A stretch of 36,249 nucleotides of DNA from Chitinophagaceae bacterium (GTDB lineage Bacteria; Bacteroidota; Bacteroidia; Chitinophagales; Chitinophagaceae), in contig CANCPA010000022.1 in assembly GCA_947379895.1 (NCBI GenBank), positions 1-36,249 of the forward strand, read 5' to 3'. Positions 18,501-25,794 of the stretch are shown piece by piece. The position numbers were made by a program, and so were the translations under genes. Within the stretch, counting starts at the first letter, position 1. Each line of letters starts with the position of its first letter. The notes beneath the pieces were generated by a model. The model saw nothing but the letters and a program-made list of their open reading frames with translations, did no database searches and was not told the DNA's origin.

Positions 18501-19679
18501 ACTAGCCAAGATACCATGTTTAATTTTCAAATATGGTCTGTTGATGCAGGAATGACTGTGAATATGTTGAAAAGCACATTAAACAAATTGAGCAACTTGT
18601 TACCTCTTACACAAGTGAATAGCGGTTACGGTGTGCCATCTACTTATATTTCTAAGATTACCCGTAACCAGAATAAACTGTTATTGACCATCAATAATAA
18701 TTCGGCATCAACAAATGGTACTTTAAATCTTGTTTTAAATAGCAATGAAAATAGTTTAAATCAAACTTCTACTTCTATTCCTGTTAGTTTCTTGCCTGAT
18801 GCGACGACAGATATTGCTGTTGATTTGAATGATAATTATGAAAGTGACGTACATCTTTTTGTAGATGGAGTACAACAGGATATGGCATACATGAATGATG
18901 GTAATTGGAATTATAGTGTAAGTTACGCTGCTGTTCACCCTAATTCATTTAATATCACCAATGATGGTGTAATGCCGGTAGATAGTACTGAATTTAGGTT
19001 ACTTCGTAATGTTCATGTCAATGTAAATGTGACTGATTATGTGTCAATCTATAAACTATTGAAAGCAGGTGGGGTAACTAAAGATTTAACTCAATTTGCA
19101 AACCTTGAATTTAATGCAGCGGCTGTTGGGTCAGGTCAAATAAAGATCGTGATACAAAAGTCTTCAATCAGTAATTGGAATAGTCAATACAGCTATACAT
19201 TACCAATTTCTGGCAATCTGAATCATTATAAGGTAAAACTTAGTGATTTCGTTTCAAGTACGAGTTCTCAACCGCTAATTGCAGATGATGTGATTACTGT
19301 TACTTTCTCTTTCATTAGTGTAGGAGGAAATAATATCGATGCAACAATTACAAATGTTAAGTTCACTCAAAATAAGTCTGCTTTTGTTCCTGAAGCATTA
19401 GATAGTTTTAGTGCCAAAACTATCTTGGCATTTCCAAACCCTGCAAAAGATAAGTTTGTGTGCACTTTCCAATCTGATAAAAAAGCCACTCTGCAATTAA
19501 AAATTGTAGAGTTATCTTCTGGTCGAGTAGTAGAGGTAGAAACTATTACTGCCTTAATTGGTAATAATATAGCTCCTGTAACTGTTAATAAGAAGAAGAT
19601 AATGAGTGGGACATATATTTTAGTTTTAGAAGGGGAAGGTGTTAGATATCAACCATTTAAAATGCTTTTTAAAGATTAA
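15504..19679 (+). CDS. Secreted repeat protein with SUEL-type lectin domain and T9SS type A sorting domain
   Basis: This is a predicted exported, surface-attached or released protein of 1391 residues. A signal peptide lies near the start (FKAIILSLVLFSSSASVA). If the ATG at 15546 is used instead of 15504, the peptide has the usual length. One repeat beginning NASICSGDSYKFNG (about 53-98) is followed by an Ig-like part and then a SUEL/galactose-binding-lectin-like domain (about 270-350) with ITFASYGTPKGSCGNF, CIGQNGC and FGDPCPN. Four tandem copies of the 46-49 residue unit follow (about 374-575; pattern ICxGxxYxFNGxxY...GCDSxATLxLTV). Two or three Big-type Ig-like segments come next. After an unrecognised middle there is a type IX Por-secretion C-terminal domain (about 1310-1391; FPNPAKDKF ... 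SGTYILVLEGEG). The lectin domain suggests glycan binding. No catalytic domain was recognised. Confidence 0.85.
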   Translation: MLHNFCELALNKKFMYRASIFKAIILSLVLFSSSASVAMRNDAIIPTPSSIINASICSGDSYKFNGIDYTVSGTYSVHFISAAGGDSIATLNLIVNPLPSPSVSASGSTIFCAGDSVTLTASSGGTYLWNTGSKNQSITVLSSGYYWVYYTDNNGCNAFSPHTNVNVNPLPTISTGAIADICAGSQNLLFPFSATTGSPDQYSITWNQATITAGMTNVSWTTLGASPIIVNNPPGHSGSYGGVLRVRNSITGCESIQGTPTVTPICAIAGESGYVILTAPAGGLISEITFASYGTPKGSCGNFSINPTCHAANSDSVPKARCIGQNGCVFSAANYYFGDPCPNTFKFMYVQANTITINPPNPINFFVKRQSNSTTNASICAGSTYLFNGNTYSNTGTYYVYLTNSVGCDSVAILNLNVKAKSTTTISATICSGSSYTFNGNVYSVAGSYIAHLTNSVGCDSAATLLLTVKSASYSRTNASICAGTSYQFNGINYNTSGTYTTHLINAAGCDSAATLVLTVRDITTSTTNASICSGSSYTFNGNVYSTAGTYTVYLTNAENCDSVATLVLTVTPLPTVASIQGVNTLCKGTVTVLSESTVGGTWLSANNKVGILNGNGSVVGAAVGTDTISYAVTNACGTATSSIVISVSDLLYVAPISGVDGICLGNNASYVDTSIGGVWSISNPAIATIDASGNVSTVSAGKTTINYSITNGCGMATATKDIIVSTSKPVVQVIGGVSAACAGTTSTLTDATIGGKWSSDNDAIAIVNDSTGVVAAIADGSANITYTVGAALGCSASVSVPFTVSCSTVSTGGEGGLESKSMGDAVAKRVYNKALVNTTNIVDYSMMPIVKEGRGKMETMGVVTPGTQAVTYLMPSLNAIGTGFTGYDMSAGVADLPGITNASTIKAYDYTVNAQTKASTLISRTYGLVYQHTKPICDRLKEATLMDVKQVKVQGMNFIQYKLLQNSGQIEYAISFSAGIQQGVDSFKIQSVWLTQNFTSQDTMFNFQIWSVDAGMTVNMLKSTLNKLSNLLPLTQVNSGYGVPSTYISKITRNQNKLLLTINNNSASTNGTLNLVLNSNENSLNQTSTSIPVSFLPDATTDIAVDLNDNYESDVHLFVDGVQQDMAYMNDGNWNYSVSYAAVHPNSFNITNDGVMPVDSTEFRLLRNVHVNVNVTDYVSIYKLLKAGGVTKDLTQFANLEFNAAAVGSGQIKIVIQKSSISNWNSQYSYTLPISGNLNHYKVKLSDFVSSTSSQPLIADDVITVTFSFISVGGNNIDATITNVKFTQNKSAFVPEALDSFSAKTILAFPNPAKDKFVCTFQSDKKATLQLKIVELSSGRVVEVETITALIGNNIAPVTVNKKKIMSGTYILVLEGEGVRYQPFKMLFKD

Positions 19680-19787
19680 CAAATTACAAGCTTACAGGAA
19701 AGCAAATCCTCAAAAAATAGTTTTGTCAAGGTAAGCTCCATTCTATTAAATTAAAAGCCTAAGATTATTCTCTAATTTGTTGAGTAA

Positions 19788-20090
19788 CTAATTCTGAACA
19801 AACTTTGCTGTCTTTTCATCTCCTGTAATATCACAATTACTTCTAATTTGAATTTGAAGGTTAGTGATCCATTCGCTGCAACCTCTGTTATATAGAAATT
19901 CATTTACCTCATGAATCAATTTCATAACCTCGTCATAAGTTCCTTCAAGAACAGTTGAAAAAGCCCCCACTTCATATTTAACTGTTGACTTTTGTATGAT
20001 AGAAATAGCTTCATCCACCCATTCATAAGGATGCTTGTCAGTTACTACAGGTATTATTTGAATGCTTGCGTTAATGATGAATTTATGCAT
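19788..20090 (-). CDS. Thiamine-binding / MTH1187 family small protein
   Basis: This 100-residue protein belongs to the MTH1187/YkoF-like family (Thiamine_BP), small ferredoxin-like proteins some of which bind thiamine or its hydroxymethylpyrimidine part. The sequence fits the family's layout: a first strand with IIPVV, a helix EWVDEAISIIQKS, the YEVGAFSTVLEGTYDEVM hairpin with the conserved Gly-Thr-x-Glu-like turn, and a final RSNCDITGDEKTAKF. Its ATG lies 48 bases after the aroC stop on the same strand, so it is probably the last gene of the aro transcript. A role in thiamine handling is only a family-level inference, and no thiamine gene is nearby. Confidence 0.75.
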   Translation of the reverse strand: MHKFIINASIQIIPVVTDKHPYEWVDEAISIIQKSTVKYEVGAFSTVLEGTYDEVMKLIHEVNEFLYNRGCSEWITNLQIQIRSNCDITGDEKTAKFVQN

Positions 20091-20138
20091 GTTCTTAAAT
20101 TAATAATTAGAAATTGTTAAATGAGTTTGCATACTTTA

Positions 20139-21437
20139 TCAATTAATACTTATCACCTCTTTTATTGCATTAAGGTTAATAACACCATAAATATGAGGAA
20201 ATGAAATATTAAGCGAAGGGGCCACCTCATATAATAATGTATGAGTTAGTTTTTCCGGCTGTATGACAAGCTTAACTAGATTTACTTTTCCTCCAAAAAA
20301 GCGTTCCAAGGTACCTTCAACTTGATCTTTTGTACTACAATGAATAAATCCCTCCGAATCTAAAGACTCAGCTTCATAATAGCCTATGCTTTTAGCATTT
20401 TCCCAAGCATCTAAAGTTGTAATATGATATATTGGCTCTTCTTTTGCAAGTATTCTTGGAATTCTATTTTCTAAAAGCATCAAATCAACTAGAACCATGG
20501 CAGTAACAGCTTCAAGAACGACGGGTACACGCAAAGCAATACATAAGTCATGACGCCCCTTTACAGAAAAAGTCTCCACCTGATTCGTATTCCAATTAAG
20601 AGATTGCTGATCTTTTGGAGTTGATGAAGTAGGTTTTACTGCTATCCTGAAAACAAGTTCATTGTTATTTGTATAGCCTCCAACAATACCACCTGCATTA
20701 TTAGTTGAAGTTTTGCCACTTGAATCAATTATAGGGTCATTATGATCTACCCCAAACATCTTAGCTGACTCGAATCCTGCTCCAAATTCAATCCCTTTTA
20801 CAGCAGGAATAGCAAATACTGCATGACTAATTAATGATTCTACCGAATCGAAGAAATGTTCGCCTAATCCTAGTGGAAGACCGTTTACCCTACAATCTAC
20901 TATGCCTCCAATACTGTCTTTAGTATCAATTGCTTTTTGTAATCCTGCTTCTAAGTCTTTCTCGCCACCTATTTCTAATATGGTACTCTTGACTTCAATG
21001 CCCTTTAATAATTTCTTCGCAATAACTCCGACAGCAACTAATGCTACTGTTAATCGACCACTAAAATGACCACCACCTCTAAAGTCTTCGAAACCTCCAA
21101 ATTTTTCATGAGCTACAAAGTCCGCATGTCCGGGACGAGGAAAATCCCTTTGCTTTTGATAATCTCCTGAACGGGTGTTATTGTTTTCAAATTGGATTGT
21201 TATTGGCGCTCCTGTGGTGTAACCATTATAAATGCCACTCTTGAAGATTGGCAAGTCGGTTTCTTGACGGGGAGTAGTCCCCTTTTGAGTGCCACCCTTT
21301 CTTCGTTCTATATCGACTAAAAAGTCTTCAACGCATATTGGAAGTCCCGCAGGACATCCATCTATATTTACACCTACAGATTCTCCATGTGATTCACCAA
21401 AGATGGTTATTCTAAAAATTCGTCCGAATGAGTTCAT
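20139..21437 (-). CDS. aroC: Chorismate synthase fused to a C-terminal DUF952 domain
   Basis: Residues 1 to about 333 are a complete chorismate synthase, which removes phosphate from EPSP to give chorismate with reduced FMN. Signatures are GRIFRITIFGESHGESVGVNIDG at the start (shown here only as the known family block; His14 region), the RPGHADF segment, FRGGGHFSGRLT, and a normal core ending GRHDLCIALRVPVVLEAVTA. Without a break the frame continues (LLENRIPRILAKEEP) into about 95 residues with the DUF952 pattern: IYHIT near 337, WENAKSIGYYEAESL, SEGFIHCS, and a closing FPHIYGVINLNAI. The total of 432 residues compares with about 350-360 for the usual enzyme. The DUF952 role is unknown. The ATG is 3 bases after the PIN toxin stop. 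Confidence 0.93.
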   Translation of the reverse strand: MNSFGRIFRITIFGESHGESVGVNIDGCPAGLPICVEDFLVDIERRKGGTQKGTTPRQETDLPIFKSGIYNGYTTGAPITIQFENNNTRSGDYQKQRDFPRPGHADFVAHEKFGGFEDFRGGGHFSGRLTVALVAVGVIAKKLLKGIEVKSTILEIGGEKDLEAGLQKAIDTKDSIGGIVDCRVNGLPLGLGEHFFDSVESLISHAVFAIPAVKGIEFGAGFESAKMFGVDHNDPIIDSSGKTSTNNAGGIVGGYTNNNELVFRIAVKPTSSTPKDQQSLNWNTNQVETFSVKGRHDLCIALRVPVVLEAVTAMVLVDLMLLENRIPRILAKEEPIYHITTLDAWENAKSIGYYEAESLDSEGFIHCSTKDQVEGTLERFFGGKVNLVKLVIQPEKLTHTLLYEVAPSLNISFPHIYGVINLNAIKEVISIN

Positions 21438-21440
21438 TTG

Positions 21441-21872
21441 TTATAAAAAAATTTGTATTGTTTCCGAATCAAAAATATTATAGAATCCCTTTTCTTGCAA
21501 TGCCTTTTTGAGTGGTTTGTCACTAGACCATAACACAGCTTTTAGAAAAATTGTGGTAGCAACAAAAGCTGCATCATCAAGGTCAACATTCTTTACAAGA
21601 TTATAAGCCTCTTGAATTATTTTTGATGGCAATTGCAAATCTGTTATTACTTTGCATCGATTTAGCAATTCTCTTTTAAAAGTACTAACTTCTATTTCAT
21701 TAAGATGAGAAAGTTTTAATATTTTATTAGAATGCTTACTTAATTCAGCAATTGTTCTTTCCGCAATAAATAATGTATTCTTAATTGTTAGAGTATTAAA
21801 CAACTCATAAGTTTTTCCCGATGGCTTAATCAATATGCTAAAAAGTATGTTTGTGTCTGCAACAATTTTCAT
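21441..21872 (-). CDS. PIN-domain ribonuclease toxin (VapC-like)
   Basis: This is a 143-residue PIN nuclease, probably the toxin of a type II pair that cleaves RNA with Mg2+. The acidic set is in place: Asp6 (IVADTNILFS), Glu43 (TIAELSKH), Asp97/Asp99/Asp100 (VDLDDAAFVA) and Asp118 (WSSDKPLKKAL). The last motif is typical of PIN toxins. It has no extra domain. The start ATG overlaps the stop of the preceding small gene by one base (TAATG), and its own stop is followed by CAA and the aroC ATG, so translation of all three looks coupled. Whether it is active is unknown, but no key residue is missing. Confidence 0.85.
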   Translation of the reverse strand: MKIVADTNILFSILIKPSGKTYELFNTLTIKNTLFIAERTIAELSKHSNKILKLSHLNEIEVSTFKRELLNRCKVITDLQLPSKIIQEAYNLVKNVDLDDAAFVATTIFLKAVLWSSDKPLKKALQEKGFYNIFDSETIQIFL

Positions 21873-22108
21873 TAGATAGTAATTCCTGCTTTACTTAATA
21901 ATTCCTTAGTGTATAACCGCCTTTCCCTTTTTACTTCTAATAATAATTCTTCTAATTCTGAGCCTGCATCAACATCATAAAAGTAAGTTGACTCTTTGAC
22001 TTGAAGCGTTTCAATTTCATCAACGAGTTTCTTGATACTACTATCACTTTTATATTTATCGAGAGGTATTCTTACAATCACCTCTTTTTCAAGAATTTCT
22101 ACTGACAT
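21872..22108 (-). CDS. Putative antitoxin of the PIN pair
   Basis: This 78-residue protein is encoded immediately before the PIN gene with a one-base stop/start overlap, the usual order antitoxin then toxin. The N-terminal part (VEILEKEVIVRIPLDKY) could form a beta strand for a ribbon-helix-helix-like dimer. The C-terminal part (SELEELLLEVKRERRLYTKELLS) is a charged helix suited to wrapping a toxin. I do not recognise a named DNA-binding family, so the call rests on size, order and overlap. It starts 32 bases after aroA. Confidence 0.7.
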   Translation of the reverse strand: MSVEILEKEVIVRIPLDKYKSDSSIKKLVDEIETLQVKESTYFYDVDAGSELEELLLEVKRERRLYTKELLSKAGITI

Positions 22109-22140
22109 AAAATTAATTTTTCCAAATCTACATGAAAAAA

Positions 22141-23436
22141 CTAAGAAACCAATGCTCCCAACTTTTCAATATGTTTATAAAAGTCAGGATAAGATTTATT
22201 AATCGCTTCCGCTTCTTCAATTACAACATTACCTTTTGCTTTCAATGCAGCAATTGCACAGGCCATTGCAATCCGGTGGTCATGACGAGAATGAACTACT
22301 GCTCCATTGAGACCATTTCCTCCATTTACAATCATTAAATCATCTTGCAAAACTATTTCAACACCAAGTTTTCCAAACTCATCCTGTAACGTCAGGCCTC
22401 TGTTACTCTCCTTATGTGCTAATCTACTAACGCCTTCAATAACGGTTTTACCATTACAATACGCAGCAAGTGCCACTAAAGGAGGGAATAAATCGGGACA
22501 ATCGGTTGCATCAAAATGAAATGCGTTTAAACCACTGACGCCTTTTAGAGGACTAGCAATTTCAATCTGACTTTCCTGAATAGAAATACGACAGCCACTA
22601 TCTATCAAAGCCTGTAGAATTGCTTTATCAGCTTGTGTAGAATTTATATCTAAGCCTTTAACAGTAATGTCACCTGCAATTGCACCCGCTACTAATAGGA
22701 ATGATGCACCACTCCAATCTCCTTCTACAGTATAATCAATGACCTTTGATGTATTTAATTTTTGATCAGGTTTTACAGTAAAACTTTTGTAATTATTGTT
22801 AGTAATAGTATAGTTAAAATCATTCAATACTTTTAATGACAAATCTATATAAGGTTTGCTTTTCAAATCAATAACAGTTATTGTAACTTCTTCCGTTGCA
22901 GAGGCTGCAAAAGCAAATAATAACCCTGTTAGAAACTGAGAACTAAGTGAACCATCAACGTTAATGTTTGAAGGAGTAAGAGGCCCTTTTATTACTAAAG
23001 GTAATTTACCTTGATTGGATGCAATAGTAACTCTTAGTTGAGGCAAAACTTCATCGAAGAAATCCATGGGACGAGTTAGCAAACTACCCTTTCCATTGAT
23101 TGTTATTTCTTGAGAAGACAAAGCAGCAATTGGAGTAAACATCCTGATACCTAATCCACTCTCCCCACAATTTACTTCAATGCCTTTTGAAGATTCAGAT
23201 TTTTTTACTAGTCCCTTTGAAGAAACAATTAGTTCCTCCTTTTTAAATTCAACAGTTGCTCCTAAATCCTGAATCATCTTTATGGCAGCTTGATCATCAT
23301 TTGAAGTGCCAGGATTATGAATTACAGTTACTCCTACTTTCAACAGTGCCGCAGCACAAGCACGCTGCATGGAGCTTTTTGACGATGGGGCTACAATAGT
23401 CCCCTTTAATGTTGATGGTTGTACGGTTACAATCAC
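22141..23436 (-). CDS. aroA: 3-phosphoshikimate 1-carboxyvinyltransferase (EPSP synthase)
   Basis: AroA joins shikimate 3-phosphate and phosphoenolpyruvate, the sixth shikimate step. The 431 residues carry the substrate-binding APSSKSSMQRA (about 16-26, with the conserved Lys), GESGLGIRMFTPIAAL (about 91-106), SSQFLTGLLFA (about 165-175), a DGSLSSQF loop and the closing HDHRIAMACAIAAL (about 380-393). The phosphate/PEP loop differs from the common NAGTAxR form by reading GESGLGIR, seen in many Bacteroidota enzymes. The start is GTG at 23436, 18 bases after aroB. A nearby better ATG was not found. It is co-directional with aroB and tightly spaced. Confidence 0.93.
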   Translation of the reverse strand: MIVTVQPSTLKGTIVAPSSKSSMQRACAAALLKVGVTVIHNPGTSNDDQAAIKMIQDLGATVEFKKEELIVSSKGLVKKSESSKGIEVNCGESGLGIRMFTPIAALSSQEITINGKGSLLTRPMDFFDEVLPQLRVTIASNQGKLPLVIKGPLTPSNINVDGSLSSQFLTGLLFAFAASATEEVTITVIDLKSKPYIDLSLKVLNDFNYTITNNNYKSFTVKPDQKLNTSKVIDYTVEGDWSGASFLLVAGAIAGDITVKGLDINSTQADKAILQALIDSGCRISIQESQIEIASPLKGVSGLNAFHFDATDCPDLFPPLVALAAYCNGKTVIEGVSRLAHKESNRGLTLQDEFGKLGVEIVLQDDLMIVNGGNGLNGAVVHSRHDHRIAMACAIAALKAKGNVVIEEAEAINKSYPDFYKHIEKLGALVS

Positions 23437-23454
23437 GTATTATAATCTAATATT

Positions 23455-24477
23455 TTAATTAAATGTATTAACAATCCTATCAATCTCTACCAATGGGATT
23501 TGTTTGATAACTCCTGTCCCAATCTTTTCGAGTAAAATATAATTGATAGTTTCTCGTTCTCTTTTCTTATCCATTTTTAAAACCCCTAAAACGCGCTCTT
23601 TATCAAATTCTAATTTAGTGGGTAGTCCATAGTTTTCAATCACAGACTTTATTTCTTTTGTTTGATTGAAACCTAATAGTTGTTCTGAAATGATTGATGC
23701 GTATCCCATTCCGATAGCGACAGCTTGACCATGAAATAATTCATATTGATTTTCTAAAGCATGTCCAAGAGTATGTCCAAAGTTTAGCAGTTTTCTCTCT
23801 GCTTTTTCGAACTCATCCTTCTGAACAACCTCTGTTTTTAATTTTGCATTACGCTCAACTATATCAGCTAAAAGTTGTGTATTATTTTGAAATGAACTTA
23901 AGTTATTCGACTTTAGAATTTCAAACATTGCAGCATCCTTAATACAAGCATGTTTGATTATCTCTGCAAACCCATTACTCCATTCTGAATCTTCCAATGT
24001 TTTTAGCAGACTTACATCATACAGAAGGAATTTTGGCTGACGAATGATTCCAACCATGTTTTTATATACCCCAACATCAATCCCATTCTTTCCACCAATG
24101 CTAGCATCAACCATTGCCAATAATGTGCTTGGAACAAAACCAAAGTTGATTCCACGCATATAAATACTAGCCACATAACCAGTCATATCAGTAATCACCC
24201 CTCCGCCTATACCAACTAAAGTTGATTTCCTGTCAGCTTGTAATTCAATCAATTGATTAATAATACTGTCAATAGTAGATTGATTTTTATGTTTCTCTCC
24301 CGGAGGAACAATAATAACCTTAAACTCGCTGATTTGTGATTGATGAAGTTGATAAATAGTTTCATCTGTAATGATGATTGTATTTTGTATATCAACAATT
24401 TCTTTTAACTGTTTGATTGATGCATTAAAATAGTAATCAACAGCAGCAGTAGTGAATTGAAATGTCTGTTTATTCAT
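23455..24477 (-). CDS. aroB: 3-dehydroquinate synthase
   Basis: AroB cyclises DAHP to 3-dehydroquinate, the second shikimate step, using NAD and a divalent metal. The 340 residues include the NAD/phosphate loop PPGEKHKNQSTI, VGIGGGVITDMTGYVASIYMRG (listed here as landmarks: GGGV then DMTG), PSTLLAMVDASIGGKNGID with the substrate-binding Lys, and metal ligands in GFAEIIKHACI, NFGHTLGHALE and FHGQAVAIGM. It is complete and normal in length. The ATG at 24477 follows the DAHP synthase stop by 90 bases, and that gap holds a terminator-like hairpin, so it may not be fully coupled to the first gene. Confidence 0.95.
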   Translation of the reverse strand: MNKQTFQFTTAAVDYYFNASIKQLKEIVDIQNTIIITDETIYQLHQSQISEFKVIIVPPGEKHKNQSTIDSIINQLIELQADRKSTLVGIGGGVITDMTGYVASIYMRGINFGFVPSTLLAMVDASIGGKNGIDVGVYKNMVGIIRQPKFLLYDVSLLKTLEDSEWSNGFAEIIKHACIKDAAMFEILKSNNLSSFQNNTQLLADIVERNAKLKTEVVQKDEFEKAERKLLNFGHTLGHALENQYELFHGQAVAIGMGYASIISEQLLGFNQTKEIKSVIENYGLPTKLEFDKERVLGVLKMDKKRERETINYILLEKIGTGVIKQIPLVEIDRIVNTFN

Positions 24478-24529
24478 GATTACATCCCATTTAGGAGTGG
24501 GATTTTGACAAAAAGAGAAAGAATGAGAA

Positions 24530-24558
24530 ATAAGGCTTGCCTTTCTGGCAAGCCTTAT
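24530..24558 (-). terminator. Hairpin between DAHP synthase gene and aroB
   Basis: A 12-bp perfect stem (ataaggcttgcc / ggcaagccttat, arms 24530-24541 and 24547-24558) with a five-base loop is followed on the minus strand by a T-rich stretch (tctcattctttctctttttg). It starts 9 bases after the DAHP synthase stop. A second short inverted repeat (atccca / tgggat, 24484-24503) lies just before the aroB ATG. Confidence 0.7.
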
Positions 24559-24567
24559 AATCTATAA

Positions 24568-25662
24568 TTAAGAATTCATTATCTTATTCTGATGATTGAT
24601 ACTTTCCATATGAACAGCATCCAAATATTTAGTAATAAACTCATTGCTCAATCCAAGTTTTGAACCATTTGCAAAAGCACGTTCTAAAATTTCGTTATAA
24701 CGACTTGTTTGCAAGATTGTGATATTATTGTCCTTTTTGTATTGTCCAATCTTTTCAGCAACCTTAATGCGTTGACCTAAAATCTGCATTAATTCGTCAT
24801 CCAAATGATTGATTTGTTGACGAAGCTTTTCTAATGCTGCATGATATTCTTCAGAAGCTACATCTTCCTTTCTCCAACGAATTGCACTAATCAATTCACC
24901 CAATTTTTCTGGCGTAATTTGTTGTTTAGCATCACTCCACGCATGATCAGGATCAACATGACTTTCAATAATTAAACCATCAAAATCCAAATCAATTGCT
25001 TTTTGTGCAACTTCCAATAAAATATCTCTACGACCACAAATATGCGAAGGATCATTAATCATCATCATTTCTGGATGACGACGTTTCATTTCAATTGCCA
25101 AATGCCACATTGGAGCATTTCTATATTCAGTATTACCATAGCTGCTAAATCCTCTGTGAATCAAACCAATTTGTTTAATTCCAGCTTTTGCAATACGTTC
25201 TACTGCCCCTAACCATAGTTCTAAATCAGGATTGATAGGATTTTTAATTAATACAGGAATATCTACTCCACGTAAGGAATCTGCTAATTCTTGTACGCTA
25301 AAAGGATTTACTGTAGTTCTAGCTCCCAACCACAAAATATCTACCCCAAAGTGTAGGGCATCTTCTACTTGTTTTGCTGTAGCTACTTCTACGGCAACAG
25401 GCAGACCTGTTATTTTCTTAGCGGATTGTAACCAAGGTAATCCCATCGTTCCAATTCCTTCAAAACTTCCAGGACGGGTTCTTGGTTTCCAAATTCCTGC
25501 TCTAAGTACATCTACTTTACCTGTAGCAGCCAATTGTGTAGCGGTGTTAATTACTTGTTCTTCAGTTTCTGCACTACATGGACCGCTGATAATTAACGGA
25601 CGTTTACTCCATGCTTTCTGTGTAACCTCTTTCATTGTTGGGCTTGCAATAATTGCTTCCAT
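24568..25662 (-). CDS. Bifunctional DAHP synthase / chorismate mutase
   Basis: This bifunctional enzyme makes DAHP from PEP and erythrose 4-phosphate (first shikimate step) and turns chorismate into prephenate. The N-terminal class I DAHP synthase domain (about 20-265 of 364) has PLIISGPCSAETEEQV, the LRAGIWKPRTRPGSFEG loop, GLIHRGFSSYG and MMINDPSHICGRRD. The C-terminal AroQ-type mutase (about 275-355) has INHLDDELMQILGQRIKVAEKIGQYK, with the usual Arg and Lys active-site residues. The order DAHPS then mutase is the Prevotella/Porphyromonas-type arrangement, in which prephenate is known to act as allosteric inhibitor. I prefer the ATG at 25662. A GTG at 25680 would add six residues. Confidence 0.93.
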   Translation of the reverse strand: MEAIIASPTMKEVTQKAWSKRPLIISGPCSAETEEQVINTATQLAATGKVDVLRAGIWKPRTRPGSFEGIGTMGLPWLQSAKKITGLPVAVEVATAKQVEDALHFGVDILWLGARTTVNPFSVQELADSLRGVDIPVLIKNPINPDLELWLGAVERIAKAGIKQIGLIHRGFSSYGNTEYRNAPMWHLAIEMKRRHPEMMMINDPSHICGRRDILLEVAQKAIDLDFDGLIIESHVDPDHAWSDAKQQITPEKLGELISAIRWRKEDVASEEYHAALEKLRQQINHLDDELMQILGQRIKVAEKIGQYKKDNNITILQTSRYNEILERAFANGSKLGLSNEFITKYLDAVHMESINHQNKIMNS

Positions 25663-25749
25663 TTTTGTTTGTTTATTCACATAATGACGACGCCATCGGT
25701 CTAGAACATTATGCTACATGAGTGATAATTTGTATTTTTATATAGTAAA

Positions 25750-25784
25750 GGATTCAAGTTGCCAATATCTAGCAACCTGAATCC
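25750..25784 (-). terminator. Hairpin after the DEAD-box gene
   Basis: A 13-bp inverted repeat with one G-U type mismatch (ggattcaagttgc 25750-25762, gcaacctgaatcc 25772-25784) lies 10 bases after the helicase stop. Only a weak T-containing stretch (tttactatata) follows on the minus strand. The words gcaacct and cctgaa also occur in other gap repeats of the window. Confidence 0.5.
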
Positions 25785-25794
25785 TGAAACTTTT

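Noticed and set aside
19680-19787. Terminator between the surface-protein gene and the thiamine-binding gene
   Set aside because: Only a 7-bp pair (agcttac/gtaagct) far apart was found, too weak to call.
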